Shown: in pieces, positions 1 through 11,600 of the stretch
Numbering within the stretch: position 1 is the first letter of the stretch
How the letters are laid out: each line of letters opens with the position of its first letter
Assembly (NCBI RefSeq): GCF_027580225.2
Contig: NC_073339.2
Location: forward strand, 41,592,501-41,656,500
DNA length: 64,000 nt
Source of the DNA: Misgurnus anguillicaudatus
Lineage: Eukaryota; Chordata; Actinopteri; Cypriniformes; Cobitidae
Direction of reading: 5' to 3'
Program-made: the position numbers and the translations under genes
The notes under the pieces: generated by a model
Database searches by the model: none
Seen by the model: the letters and a program-made list of their open reading frames with translations, nothing else
What the model was told of the DNA's origin: nothing

Positions 1-59
1 CAAGGCATGACACTTCTAGGTATATACTCAGATATAGATACTTCAGAGCTTTAACTTTT

Positions 60-445
60 ATTGTGTAACTTTAAAAAGGATCTCTTGACAGAAATGCAAT
101 ATAATGTACATAACTGGATTATCAGTGGTGTATAAAGACCTTACATAATGAACTGTATTGTTTTTATTACCTTAGAATGAGCGAGGCATACATACACTAC
201 GGGTCCCCTTAAATGGAAGTTGCCATTTTGTGCTGCCATGTTTTTACAGTTGCCCCTAAACTGACAAACGGCTATATAGAGTGTGTTTCGTCACTTCGTT
301 GTCTCAGACGATGACATGTTTGTCCTGTGACAGCTGCCATAGCTTCTCAATGCATTTCGAAAGGGAGGGGTGAGCTGTGAACCGAGTCGTTGGTTGCAAT
401 TTGCAGCCTCCCCACTAGATGCCTCTAAAATCTACACACAAACGT
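60..445 (-). repeat. Old MITE-like repeat in chtf18 intron
   Basis: This stretch resembles, in reverse orientation, the short inverted-repeat element at 43663-43848. Both carry the string gtggtgtataaagacctta and end near ctctaaaatctacacaca or its complement. This copy is longer and more diverged. The rest of 1-630 is intron and shows no exon that I can support. Confidence 0.5.
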
Positions 446-630
446 TTTATCCATAATAATGCTTTCTTTACATTATTTTTGCAATGATCCTACATCAACA
501 TGTTATGACCACCTCCTTTAATGCCACTGTGTTTCTCTCTACATATGGTTAACTTGTACTTTTTCTGTAAAACAGTAATCTAAGATTAGTTGGGGTGAAA
601 TGGTTGTTTTTTTCCCTCTCATGTCAACAG

Positions 631-2233
631 CCTGAATTGGATTTCTTTGGACGAGCCATTGTACCTAAAGAGAAGCCTGCTGTCACCACTACAGGTTTGT
701 TTTTTTACCTATAATGTAAAATGCTCCCTCACAGTTGACATTTACGGTACATTTACGCGGGGCAAAAGCGTTAACACTTGAGCAAAGGCTTGTCTGAAGC
801 GTGGCCAACAGCCAATCACAGTGGCCGCAACACATGCCCTCCGGTCTTGCATAAATGTAATTGGCTGGCTCGCACTAGGTTATTTGGATAAGGCGATCTG
901 ATTGACTGACACACACATTTGCGATTAAAAGTTAAGAAATTTTCAACTTCTGCCGCGAGCAACGGCAGTGATGCGACGTTGATGGATCCACAATTCAGTT
1001 CGGCAACGTATTGCGTCATCCATTAAAAGTAAATGAGAAGCGTTAACACTTTCGCCCGTGTGAATGTACCGTCATTGTCATTTTGTTGCACTGACCCTAA
1101 TCTGTAAATGGCCACACCTCTGCCATTTTCTCAAATATTAGACAAAACATGGTCTATTATAATTAAGCTTTTTCATTTTAACGAAGGCATCTGCATAGAG
1201 ACAGAACGCAGAGCGTCATAACCTGAAAACCACGCCCACCGGAAGGGAAAGCAATCCAACCGTCTCCATTGACTTTGTATTGCGAGAGGCCGCCTCCTTG
1301 TCATTTCTGGCTTATAACAAAAAACTGAATAATGCCTAAAAGCTGCTGTGTGACAATATGTACAGCTAACAAGCCAAAGAACCCAGAAATAAGTTTTTAT
1401 AAGCTGTCGAGCTGTAAAACCCAGCCTTTAAGGAGAATAAAGTGGATCGCCGACTACATTTCCCTCTATTGGACGCAGTTTTACTAATAGGAGTACTATG
1501 AAAAGTTGCCTGTTTCCATTTCTGTGTCTTGAAACGCTCGTTTTTTGAAGTCGACAGCTTATATTATTTGTTTTTTTTTTTGGCTTGTTAGATGTACACC
1601 TTGTCACACATCAGCTTTTAGGTATTATTCTGTTTTTAAGTTTAATCTGTAAATAAGTTTTTATAAGCTGTCGACCCCAAAAAACGAGCATTTAAAGACA
1701 CAAAAATGGATACAGGCAACTTTTCATAGTACTTCTATTAGTAGAACTGCGTCCACTAGGGGGAAACGTAGTCGGCGATCCACTTTATTCTCCTTAAAGA
1801 CTGGGTTTTACGGCTCGACAGCTTATAAAAACTTATTTCTGGGTTCTTTGGCTTGTTAGCTGTACATATTGTCACACAGCAGCTTTTAGGCATTATTCAG
1901 TTTTTTGTTATAAGCCAGAAATGACAAGGAGGCGGCTTCTCGCAATACAAAGTCAATGGAGACGGTTGGATAGCGTTCCCCCCCCGGTGGGCATGGTTTT
2001 CAAATTTGCATAACTGCGCTCTGTCTCTATGCTTGTGCGTTGATAAAAAGCTGGTAAAACACGTCAGTTGATATAACTCTTGACTTCTCTCTCTCTCTAC
2101 AGGTGAAGATGGCAAAGTGAGTGGAGCCATGCAGATCGGTAAAGCTGTGGGTAACAGTGACGTTTGGTTCCGCTTCAATGAGGGCGTGTCCAACGCGGTG
2201 CGCCGAAACGTTCACATTAGAGAGTTGTTGTAA
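631..2233 (+). CDS. chtf18: Chromosome transmission fidelity protein 18, C-terminal exons (partial)
   Basis: CHTF18 is the large AAA+ subunit of the alternative RFC clamp loader that handles PCNA during replication and sister-chromatid cohesion. Only the last two coding exons are inside the window: 631-694 and 2103-2233, joined in phase 1. They give 64 residues ending at TAA 2231-2233. The tail contains DFFGRAIVPKEKP and then DVWFRFNEGVSNAVRR followed by a leucine-rich end, which matches the conserved extreme C terminus of CHTF18 that contacts the DCC1/CTF8 module. Splice sites are clean (acaacag-type acceptor, ctctacag acceptor). The 1.4-kb intron between the exons is nearly all transposon-derived. 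A polyadenylation signal follows at 2297. The rest of the gene lies left of position 1. Confidence 0.92.
744..1074. repeat. MITE with inverted ends in chtf18 last intron
   Basis: The left end reads cggtacatttacgcggggc and aagcgttaacactt. The right end reads aagcgttaacactttcgcc and gaatgtaccgtc. These are imperfect inverted terminal repeats around about 250 bp of non-coding filler. The minus-strand ORF inside has no recognisable domain. Confidence 0.7.
1193..2032. repeat. Giant foldback element carrying THAP-like exon starts
   Basis: An 840-bp imperfect palindrome sits within the chtf18 intron. The left arm begins gcatagagacagaacgcag and the right arm ends ctgcgctctgtctctatgc. Each arm holds an ATG (1332 on +; complement of 1891-1893 on -) followed by a frame beginning MPKSCCVTICTANKPKNP, which looks like the first half of a C2CH THAP zinc finger. 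A shorter, diverged third copy lies inverted around 1560-1640 near the centre. THAP domains are used by P-element-type transposases, so this is probably a non-autonomous relative. No full transposase frame remains. Confidence 0.75.
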
Positions 2234-2296
2234 ATCGACAATTAAGAGAACGACCCAGATTATTCATTTACGACTACTTTATTGAATGCACAAAAA

Positions 2297-2302
2297 AATA
2301 AA
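2297..2302 (+). terminator. chtf18: Polyadenylation signal of chtf18
   Basis: AATAAA lies 64 bp after the chtf18 stop codon, in an A/T-rich 3' UTR. It is the first canonical signal downstream. Confidence 0.7.
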
Positions 2303-2591
2303 ATGTTCTGAATCTAGTTCTGTATAATTACATAAGCTTAAACATTTCTTGTAAAAATTTACAGTTCCTTCACGTGTCTTTTTATTGTATTGTAAAGTTG
2401 TTTACACTTTTATAAATACATGTTTTCACTGATTAACGGCAGTTTTTCTGTTTCTTTGCCTGGTTAAAGTAAACAAGCCAGATTAACTAACAACCAATTC
2501 ATTTGCAACTTTATCCATCCTAGTCAAAGTGCAACCTTAGCAGTGGGTGGAGCCATGCCTGTTGTCATGGCGATGAGTGAAGGTTGTTGCG

Positions 2592-2940
2592 CTAAAGCAC
2601 CACGCATTTGCCTGTCTCCACCCATGGGTTCTCCTTCAGTATGTCAGGATTTAGAAATGGATCTTCGGCCATTTTCTCCTCAATCCATGTAGCCAGCCTA
2701 AAATAAATAAGAGGATGAGAAAGATGCTGATTTATTTACGATCAGTCCCCCTGTAGTTTTATTTAAGAATCCCAATAATTTAATACAATCAGTGTTTAAT
2801 GATCTGAATCTAGAAGAAGATGTGGATGTTTTTCAGACTCACTCAGGAATAGAGACGGATGTTTTCTCTCTATTATACCCCAGCTGTTGCTTCAGACTTT
2901 CCACATGGGCGTTCAGCTGAGTCTCATCCAGCTCATCCAT
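2592..2940 (-). CDS. gng13: G-protein gamma-13 subunit
   Basis: The gene encodes the small subunit that pairs with a G-beta protein and tethers it to membranes; gamma-13 is used in taste, olfactory and retinal bipolar signalling in mammals. Two coding exons, 2843-2940 and 2592-2697, join in phase 2 and give 67 residues, the usual size for this subunit. The protein starts MDELDETQLNAHVESLKQQL (amphipathic coiled-coil helix) and ends PFLNPDILKENPWVETGKC then VVL. The last four residues, CVVL, form a CAAX box; the terminal Leu predicts geranylgeranylation. An acceptor AG lies directly before the ATG, so at least one 5' non-coding exon must lie further right. The gene is convergent with chtf18, whose poly(A) signal is only about 290 bp from this stop. 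Fish often have two paralogues (a and b), which I cannot tell apart here. Confidence 0.93.
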
Positions 2941-3359
2941 CTAAAACAGAGGCCAACGTGTTGCTTTCAATCTGGTGCATTTTAAACATTCAACTAATCT
3001 GAGATTTTAACGTCATCATCAGCATTGTGGTGCTTATTTTGTGAATATCATAAAGCCTCTTAAGAAACAAGTAACAGTCAGTCATGAAGTTCGAGTTTAT
3101 GCAAATAATTATTTCTCTTTAATTTAGTAAATTTATCTTTTTTCTATTATACTAACTACTGAAGTCTTTAAATGAAAGGTTTCAATAAAATAAAATTCAT
3201 CTTACTATGATGGTTTAGCTGAAGCACAATCCCGGTTAAGAATCCTTTGTTTCACGTCCACTTCTGTAGTCAGTTTTGATTTCTTTAGAAATGGAGTGCG
3301 CGCAGGTTCATACACGCACCTGGCACTGAGGTTTAGGCGCATTCAAAGTAGTTTCTTAC

Positions 3360-3414
3360 TCAAATTCCCCCTCTGCATCCTGAGTGATGTTGAGCTCATT
3401 GGCTTTGGTGAAAT
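3360..3414 (-). other. Candidate small exon upstream of gng13
   Basis: On the minus strand a 55-bp block is bounded by an AG acceptor (complement of 3415-3416) and a GTAAG donor (complement of 3355-3359). In one frame it reads FTKANELNITQDAEGEF with no stop. It could be a non-coding 5' exon of gng13 or an orphan exon of something else. I do not recognise the peptide. Confidence 0.3.
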
Positions 3415-5285
3415 CTATGTAAAACACATGCAAAACTGATCACGCCCTCCTTGGCTTTACTCATTGTCAGGGAAAATATATTTTAGAAGCACAATCATTT
3501 GAGACCATCTTTAGATATAATTGAATGTTATTAGATGATTGTTTGTAACACTAGACTTTATATGCCATCAATTGCTTAGTGTTTTCTCATTCGTTTAAAA
3601 AGCTGTCTGTTAATAGGATCAGGACGTACTATAAGTGTACAATGTTGTTTGTTTGTCTTATCTACACAGCTGAATACATCTGAGAGTCGTGTGCTTTTGG
3701 GATGAAGATTCAGAGCTTGCAATGGTATAATGAAACAGATCATTCAAATCTGTTTGTCGTGATAGTTTAAAATGTATAAAATGGACAAAGGACAAAGACT
3801 TTTGTTAAGTCAGTATATAAAACTTGTAAGCGTTGACTTGTTAAATTGCTGCCATACTATATTCTGCATAAATAGCGTAAAAGTAGGCCATAAGACGTTC
3901 TATGATTTTTAATTACGCCTTTCCTCACTGACCTGACACAAATTGAGAAAAACAACATCTAACCTTTCTAACACTGACCACAAGTGCAGTACAAGAGCAA
4001 CTTCTTTAATAGTCAAAATATAAATTGTATTATTCATTTTGATCACATATACAGTTTTATTCCCTGTTCATTATTAAATTATAATAAATCATTAGACTAG
4101 CTTTTCTAAAATTATTTTATTATTATTTAACACACCTATCAAATTTTTATTTTGCCATGCAGCACCTAAATCTCCACTGCATTGTTTCTTAAATCTTACA
4201 CCATATGTCATATACTGTAGGTGGTTGTAAATTATATAATATCATAACAAAAATATCATCTATGTGTTTAAAAATACCACAAACAGTGTGTTGTTTGTAC
4301 AACAGTGAGTGTAGGAGTCATTCAATCTAGACAGTTTTTTTACGGTGTTATGTTTTGCCTGACTATGTACTAACAGAGCTGTATCAAGATACAGCAATTT
4401 TTAATCAATTATTATTTCATTTACAGAATATTTTTTTCACACTAGTCTGTCTACTTGGCTGGCCTCAGCCCTGATTTTTGTAAATTAGTAATGTTACATG
4501 ATTGTGCATATTGACGATTGAAGAATAAATCACATGTAAACAAAAACAATATGCTAAAACGGTTTAATTTGTTAAAATGTGTAATATGTGTTTGACATGA
4601 CAAATAAAAAAAGTGAATATTATTCAAAGAAATCGGAAGTCATTTCATGTATATTTTACCTTGTTTTACTTGGCATTGTTATGACTATTAGGCAACAAAA
4701 AAGTGTCTAGTTTTTGATTGATGGTATATGGTACAGTGTTCTTTAGCTTAAAAGTAAATAAAACAGTGAATGAAGTTAAAGGCACGTGAGCTTTACTGGC
4801 AGGACAAAATCCTTAAACTGAACTATATTTAACTCGGCTGATGCTTTAACCAAACTGCTGTAAGAGATTGTCTTCTTTGTAATTGTCTGTTTTCACTGAC
4901 TGCCATATAAGCAATGAAAAAACTTTATTTTGTATGTATCATGCATTAAAATATATGACCTTTGATGCTTTTTGATGATTTAAATAAATAGTCAACAATC
5001 TCAGCATGTCTGTGTTTTACGATCTTACTCTTTTAACATTACCGGTAATTAACATATAGTGCCATCTAGTGGTTGTATATGAACAACACAATAGTTTTAA
5101 ATATATTATACAAAATACTTTCTGTAAAATACATTTCAAAAAGTAGCAATAAGCATGAAGTAAAACACATTAAAGCATTTTAATATGATATGCATATATA
5201 TCTGCAATAAAAAGTCCACAAGTTGTAAACAACACAATATAGGGACATGAAAATTGAAAAAAAATCATCACTGTTGAACAGTGAA
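3415..5285. other. Intergenic region with a duplicated block
   Basis: No coding exon is seen. The DNA is A/T-rich. The part from about 3980 to 4560 is a diverged direct copy of 17500-18000. Shared strings include tttattccctgttcattatta, attttgccatgcagcac and caagtgtaggagtcattcag-like text. The remainder is unremarkable. Confidence 0.6.
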
Positions 5286-5380
5286 CATAGAACGCGTCGT
5301 TATCATGGAACCCATTGTTCTCATAGAACGCTTCGTTGTCATGGAACCATTATGACGTCACAAACAGTGCCTATAAAAAG
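5286..5380 (+). promoter_or_regulatory. Promoter of the PIM-like kinase gene
   Basis: Two direct copies of a roughly 30-bp string (catagaacgcgtcgttatca... at 5286 and catagaacgcttcgttgtca... at 5322, 36 bp apart) precede a perfect palindromic CRE, TGACGTCA (5353-5360), and a TATA box, TATAAAAAG (5372-5380). A start near 5400 would give a 200-base 5' leader with no ATG before 5601. The CRE suggests CREB/ATF control; that is inference. Confidence 0.6.
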
Positions 5381-5600
5381 GGTCAGTCAGAAGCAAACGC
5401 TACCATTCTATTGATCTGAACGCTTGGCTTTGGTTGACTCTGAAACCTGTGTACAGATTACTGAGTGATTTTGCTGAATTTAGCAAACAGTTTGCTACTT
5501 TAAGCTACTTTGACGCACTGTGTACAGACAGACGGTTTATTCAGACCACAAATCTTTTTAGACCAAGTCTAAACACAGTCTGCAGTCTACTATCAACATC

Positions 5601-8600
5601 ATGTCTCGCCATCTAATGTCATTCATTGACAGGGAAGGAGCAGATGTTGCAAAGATGGATTTTTGCCTACCCAATGCTGTGCTGAACTTTGACACTGAGG
5701 CGAAAAGCCCAAAGACAGGTAACGTTAAAGCAAAACATGTTTCTTTATTTCCGATGAGTTTAAATACAGTTATTTGTTGTTAATGCGTGTGTAACTATTT
5801 AGACACACGACGATTGTGCTCGTGTACTTGACATTTTACCCGCCGTTTTTCTTCACAGGCAGCATACGCAGCCAAATTTTGACTCCATTAATTTAACCAA
5901 AAGCGACCAAAATTAATAAAACATCCGCGCTGTTTAAGATGAAGCCGCACGAGGCCTAGTTTTTAAATATCCCTCACGAAAATTAAAAGTGTAGTAACCA
6001 CGTTTATTTGTGTATTCAGGGGTGCAAACTTGTCACATTTCGGCGAAACTGGCCTTTTTTAATCTAAAATAGGTCATTCTTGTGATTCGTCTAGATCCGA
6101 TGAGTGTTCGTTGTACGCATTTCATAGGAATGGGCTGTTTTATTTAATGAGAGGTGAGGCTGTTTTATTTAGTTAGGGGTGAGGGGGGTCTGACAGGGTA
6201 ATGTAAGCAGTTCGAGAGGTTACGCGCCTACGTCACGTTGCTGCGTGCGTGGTAACCAAAATGTAACATTTGTGCACTTATTTAAGCGCCGCAGTTTTAA
6301 ATCAAGTGATTATAAAACACAAACAACAAACATTACATGCACGCGCTGTTTCTAAGGGAGCGTACAAGACGCGCGCATCCGCTACTCGAGTGTTATTCCA
6401 CTGTATTAGCCTTAAATACACACATGCGTCAAAATTCCCTTCTTTGCAAGTATCCTCATGAAAACGACCATTTAGGTCTGAAGAGAAAGTAAACAGCTGA
6501 AAGAGAAAACGCATGTGTACGTTATATTAGATCCGGTCCTAAAGGGGAAGTTACCTAATTTTGCTCCTGTCTGTCACTCGTGTTAATCAAACACCATTGA
6601 GGAAAAAATCGCTCACAGCTCTTAACTAAATCACTTTTGTACCTTTAATAAGATCTGTACGTCGAATTGTACACAAGTTTGAGTCGAGTTGCTCGTTCAG
6701 GGTTCATATTCATACTGTATTAGATCTATGACTGTGAACAGAACAGACCCTGAATTATTTGTTTATGTGCATGCCTACTGATTAATATGAAATACACATT
6801 TCTGTAACACAAAACGGTTGTATTTTTTCCACAATAATGCATTGTATATAAGCATTTTATTAATTTTTGTTTATGTCATTACAGTAATTGATGTTAGTTT
6901 GTGGTGCATTAACTACTGTTAACTACTCTTCTGATTCGAGTAACCATATATCAGTGTATATTGCCTATTGTGCTTTATTCACATTGAAGCTTTCTTGCTT
7001 TGAAAGACTTATCACAACTAAAACAGGAGTTTTAATTGCATGGAGCATGGTCAAATAAGTCCATTGCTGCCAAAAGTATATATTATTAAACAATTATACA
7101 TGCTAGCACAAAGTATCATATAATTCGCAAATGTGTTAAACTTCAAAGGTCAACCTCTAAATATTAATTAATATTGAAAACATTTTGCCCAATTTATTAT
7201 TTATTTATTCAAACATATTAGTGGGGTGTGAGTGCTTTTACCCCTGATGAGTTTGCACCCCATAACTATTAGCAAAATCATGGTTATTTTGTGGTAACAA
7301 TGGTTTTACTACTGTAAACTTGTCTTTTTGGATGTAACTGTAGTAAAACCATGTTTAATTTTTTTAAGGGATGTATAACATAAAAATATGCAATATTATA
7401 TTATAAATATTATGCAATACTATGACTGTTGTTATCCAGACTATCAGCATACTTGCAAATGTGATGTTTACTTAATACAATTTAGTAAACAATTTCAGTT
7501 TATATTAAGTTACATGTTTCATACAAAAATATAATTTCAAATGAAGGCATTAATTTATTGAAAATGTATTTGCAGTGTTTAAAGCAGAGATGGATGCTTT
7601 TCTATCGAATGCTTTTCTGACATTTGACAACATCTTAAACACTGAATCATTGTCAGAAGTCATGCACGCTGCTGGTAGTGCGAATCTGTGTGGAGGAGTT
7701 GAGGAGGATTCTCCTGCAAATGCTGGGGCGAAAAGCCCAACAGGTAAGATGCCAGAGAAAGCAAAATGTGCTTTAATGCTGATAAATTTATATACAGTTA
7801 TTGTGCTGTTAATGCACATATAAACATACCTGGTGGTGCTCATGCAACTTACTTGACATTTTACCCGCCGTTTTTCTTGACCTGCAGAACAGGCAAAATT
7901 AATAAATTGATAAAACAAATTAACCAAAAGTACCAAAGCGAATAAAAAAACTGTTAGATAAGAGCTAGGTCGTATGAGGCCTTGTTTTTTTAATATCACT
8001 CACGAAAATTGACCTTTTGTGGTAAAAGTGCAGTAACCATGTTTCTTGGTGTATTGATTACTATAAGTAAGGGATAATGTAGAGGCAGCCGGTAGTTATT
8101 GGGAAATAAGCCCCGACAGTGTGATCAGGACCCGCCGCTTATTACACGGCTACTTGCCACATAAGAAAAAAAACTGGACATGAATATGAATTTGAAACAT
8201 TTTATTGGCATATTTGTTTTAAATTAACATTTTTGTCCTTCCGCGAAACTTTGCACAGATGCATAAAATGATCGTAATACCTTATTAAGATCCTCTGCTT
8301 CATACTTGTCTGTCTCCATTTTTTCTCTTTTAGCCAGTCTTTGAGAAGTTTTAATGCCCATTCTGTATTTTTTTGCGTGTTGGCTTCGTAGCTGTCATGC
8401 TCTATTTTGTCAAGTTCAATCTCAGTAAGCTGTCTGTGTCTTGTCGTGGTTGTCCAGTGTTTGTCACAAGATGGCGCCAAACAGACAGTAATCTTTATTG
8501 ATCTTTATTGGCGCGGAGCGATTTTACTCGTGCAAGTAGTCCGGCTATGCGTTATTATTTTGGAGCGGTTATTATTTGAAAAGAACGAACCTGCAAATGT

Positions 8601-11600
8601 CTCAACTGACCAATCAGAATCAAGCATTCCAGAGAGCCGTGTAATAACCGTGGTTAACTGGTTTAACTACAGTAACCATGTTTTGTTGGATGTAACTGTA
8701 ATAAAACCATGTTTGATTTTCATAAGGGATGTTAAAAAATATAGTTATGGAATACTGCATATAACTGTTGTTATCCAGACTTCAGCATAACCTCAAATGT
8801 GATGTTTGTCTAATACAATATAGTAAACAGTCAGTCTAAATTAAGTTACATGTTTTATACAAAAATATAATTTCAAGTTAAGGCATTCATTTATTGAATT
8901 GTAATTGCAGTGTTTAAGCAAGATATGGATTTATTCCTATCGGATGCTTTTCGGAGCTTTGACACTGTCCTTAACACTGGACCGTTGTCAGAATTCGGGA
9001 AAGCTGCCGGTAGTGTGAATCCGTGTGGATTTGAGGAGGATTCTCCTGCAAATGCTGGGGCGAAAAGCCCAACAGGTAAGATGCCAGTTAAAGCAAAATG
9101 TGACTTTAATGGTGATACGTTTATATACAGTAATTGTGTTGTTAATTCACGTGTACATATAGACACACAAGGTGGTGCTCGTGTACTTGACATTTTACCC
9201 ACCGTTTTTCTTGACCAGCAGAACATGCAAAATGAATAAATTGATAAAACAGATTAACCAAAATTAATAAAACATCCCCACAATTTAAGATAAAAGCTAG
9301 GTCGTATGAGGCCTTGTTTTTTAATATCCCTCACGAAAATGTACCTTTTGTGGTAAAAGTGCAGTAACCATGTTTCTTGATGTATTGATTACTATAACCG
9401 TGGTTAACTGGTTTAACTACAGTAGCCATGTTTTGTTGGATGTAACTGTAATAAAACCATGTTTGATTTTCATAAGGGATATTAAAAAATATAGTTATGG
9501 AATACTGCATATAACTGTTGTTATCCAGACTTTTAGCATAACTGCAAATGTGATGTTTATTTAATACAATATAGTAAACAGTTTCAGTTTAAATTAAGTT
9601 ACATGTTTTATACAAAAATATAATTTCAAGTTAAGGCATTAATTTATTAAATTGTAATTGCAGTGTTTAAAGCAGAGATGGATTTATTCCTATCGGATGC
9701 TTTTCGGAGCTTTGACACTGTCCTTAACACTGGACTGTTGTCAGAATTCGGGAAAGCTGCCGGTAGTGTGAATCCGTGTGAAGGAGTTGAGGAGAAGGAG
9801 AAAGTTTCTCCTGCACATGCTGAGGCGAAAAGCCCAACAAGTAAGATTCAAGTTAAAGCAAAATGTGACTTTAATACTGATAAGTTTACATACAGTTATT
9901 GTGTTGTTAATGCATAAAGACACACAAGGTGGTGCTCGTGTACTTGACATTTAACATGCCGTTTTTCTTGACACGCAGAATACGCAGCCAAATTTTGACT
10001 CCATTAATTTAAGAAAGCTATCAAAATTAATAAAACATCCCTGCAATTTAAGATAAGAGCTAGGTCGTATGAGGCCTTGTGTTTTAATATCCCTCACAAA
10101 AATTTACCTTTTTGTGGTAAAAGTGTAATAACCATGTTTATTGGTGTATTGATTACTATTAGCAAAACCATGGTTATTAATGGTTTCACTACAGTAACCA
10201 TGTTTTTTGGATGTAACTATAGTAAAACCATCTTTAATTTTCATAAGGGATGTATAACATAATAAATAGGCAATACTGCATTCAGCGGTTGTTATCCAGA
10301 CTATCAGCATGGTTGCAAATGTGATGTTTATTTAATACAATTTAGACAAAAATATATAATTTCAAATTAAGGCATTACTTTATTTAATTGTAATTGCAGT
10401 GTTTGGAGCAGAGCTGGATTTTTTCCTATCGAAGGCTGTGCTGACATTTAACAATGTCCCAAACTTCGGACCATTGTCAGAAGTCGGGTGCACTGCCGAT
10501 AGTGTAAATCAGCTTGAAGGAGCAAGGGAGAAAATCCCAACAGGTGAGATGAAAATTAAAGCTAAATGTGGCTTTAATGCTGATAAGTTTACATACAGTA
10601 TTGTTAATTTAGGTGTACAGGTACCCGCTTGTGCTCGAGTACTTTTGACCTCATTTTACTTTTTCCTTTGACATCACTTCTCACTGAAACATTTGCCAAT
10701 ACAGAAAGACACATTTTGACAATAGCCACAATATACAAACAAATTCAATCTTTATCTTAGGTTTAGTATGCTAAAACAGGGTTGTTATGTTATTGTCTCA
10801 TCCGATTTACAATAACACAAATACACATAGTAATGTCATTGTTTGCATCCCTGTATGTTACTGTCTGTTGTTTATCATTTCTATTGTAAAACAATCTGAT
10901 TTTCTGTATTTTGAAAATGCAAATGTAATTAACTAAAAATATACATATTTTAAATACACAAATCTAAAATTAGTATATAAATTAAAATAAAGTATTATCA
11001 CTGGCCATGATTCTTTGTCATTCACTTTCAACTACTCTCATAATTAATTTTCTAATAGTTTATAATTTGTTTCGTTTTTTTGGTGTAGACAGTAACATCA
11101 GTCAGGACCAAGGAAAGACGTACTTTGACCGGGCCTGGAGGGGCAAAGTGGAGCCAGTGCCGGCTCCACAGCTTGAAGCCGATCCAGCTATCCCTGATGT
11201 TAGGAAAGTGGTTGATCTGGCATTCTGGTCAAAGACTAAGATTGGTCCGAAGAAACAGAAACAAAAGGCTTCGAAGAGCCGTTTATATGACCTCCAGGAA
11301 GAAAAGACTGTTGTTCAAGCGCAACATGTCGAGGCAGATTCAGCTATTCCTGTTGGTATGGATGGTGCTGATTTTGCATGCCCCGAATCGAATATTATTA
11401 TTCGTACGGAAAAACGAAAGACTTTGAAGAGTCGCTTATTTGGCTGTTTCCGGAGGGGCGATTTGGAGTCGATGCCGACTCCACAGCTTGATGCCGATCT
11501 TGCTCATCCTGTTGGAATGGATGGTGCTGATCTGGCCTGCCATGAGGCAAAAACTAAGATTCGTCCGGAAAAACGAAAGTCAACGAAGTGTTGCTTCCTT

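Noticed and set aside
5434..5616. Plus-strand frame over the kinase leader
   Set aside because: It begins with TTG, not ATG. The first ATG is 5601, so it is not a convincing uORF.
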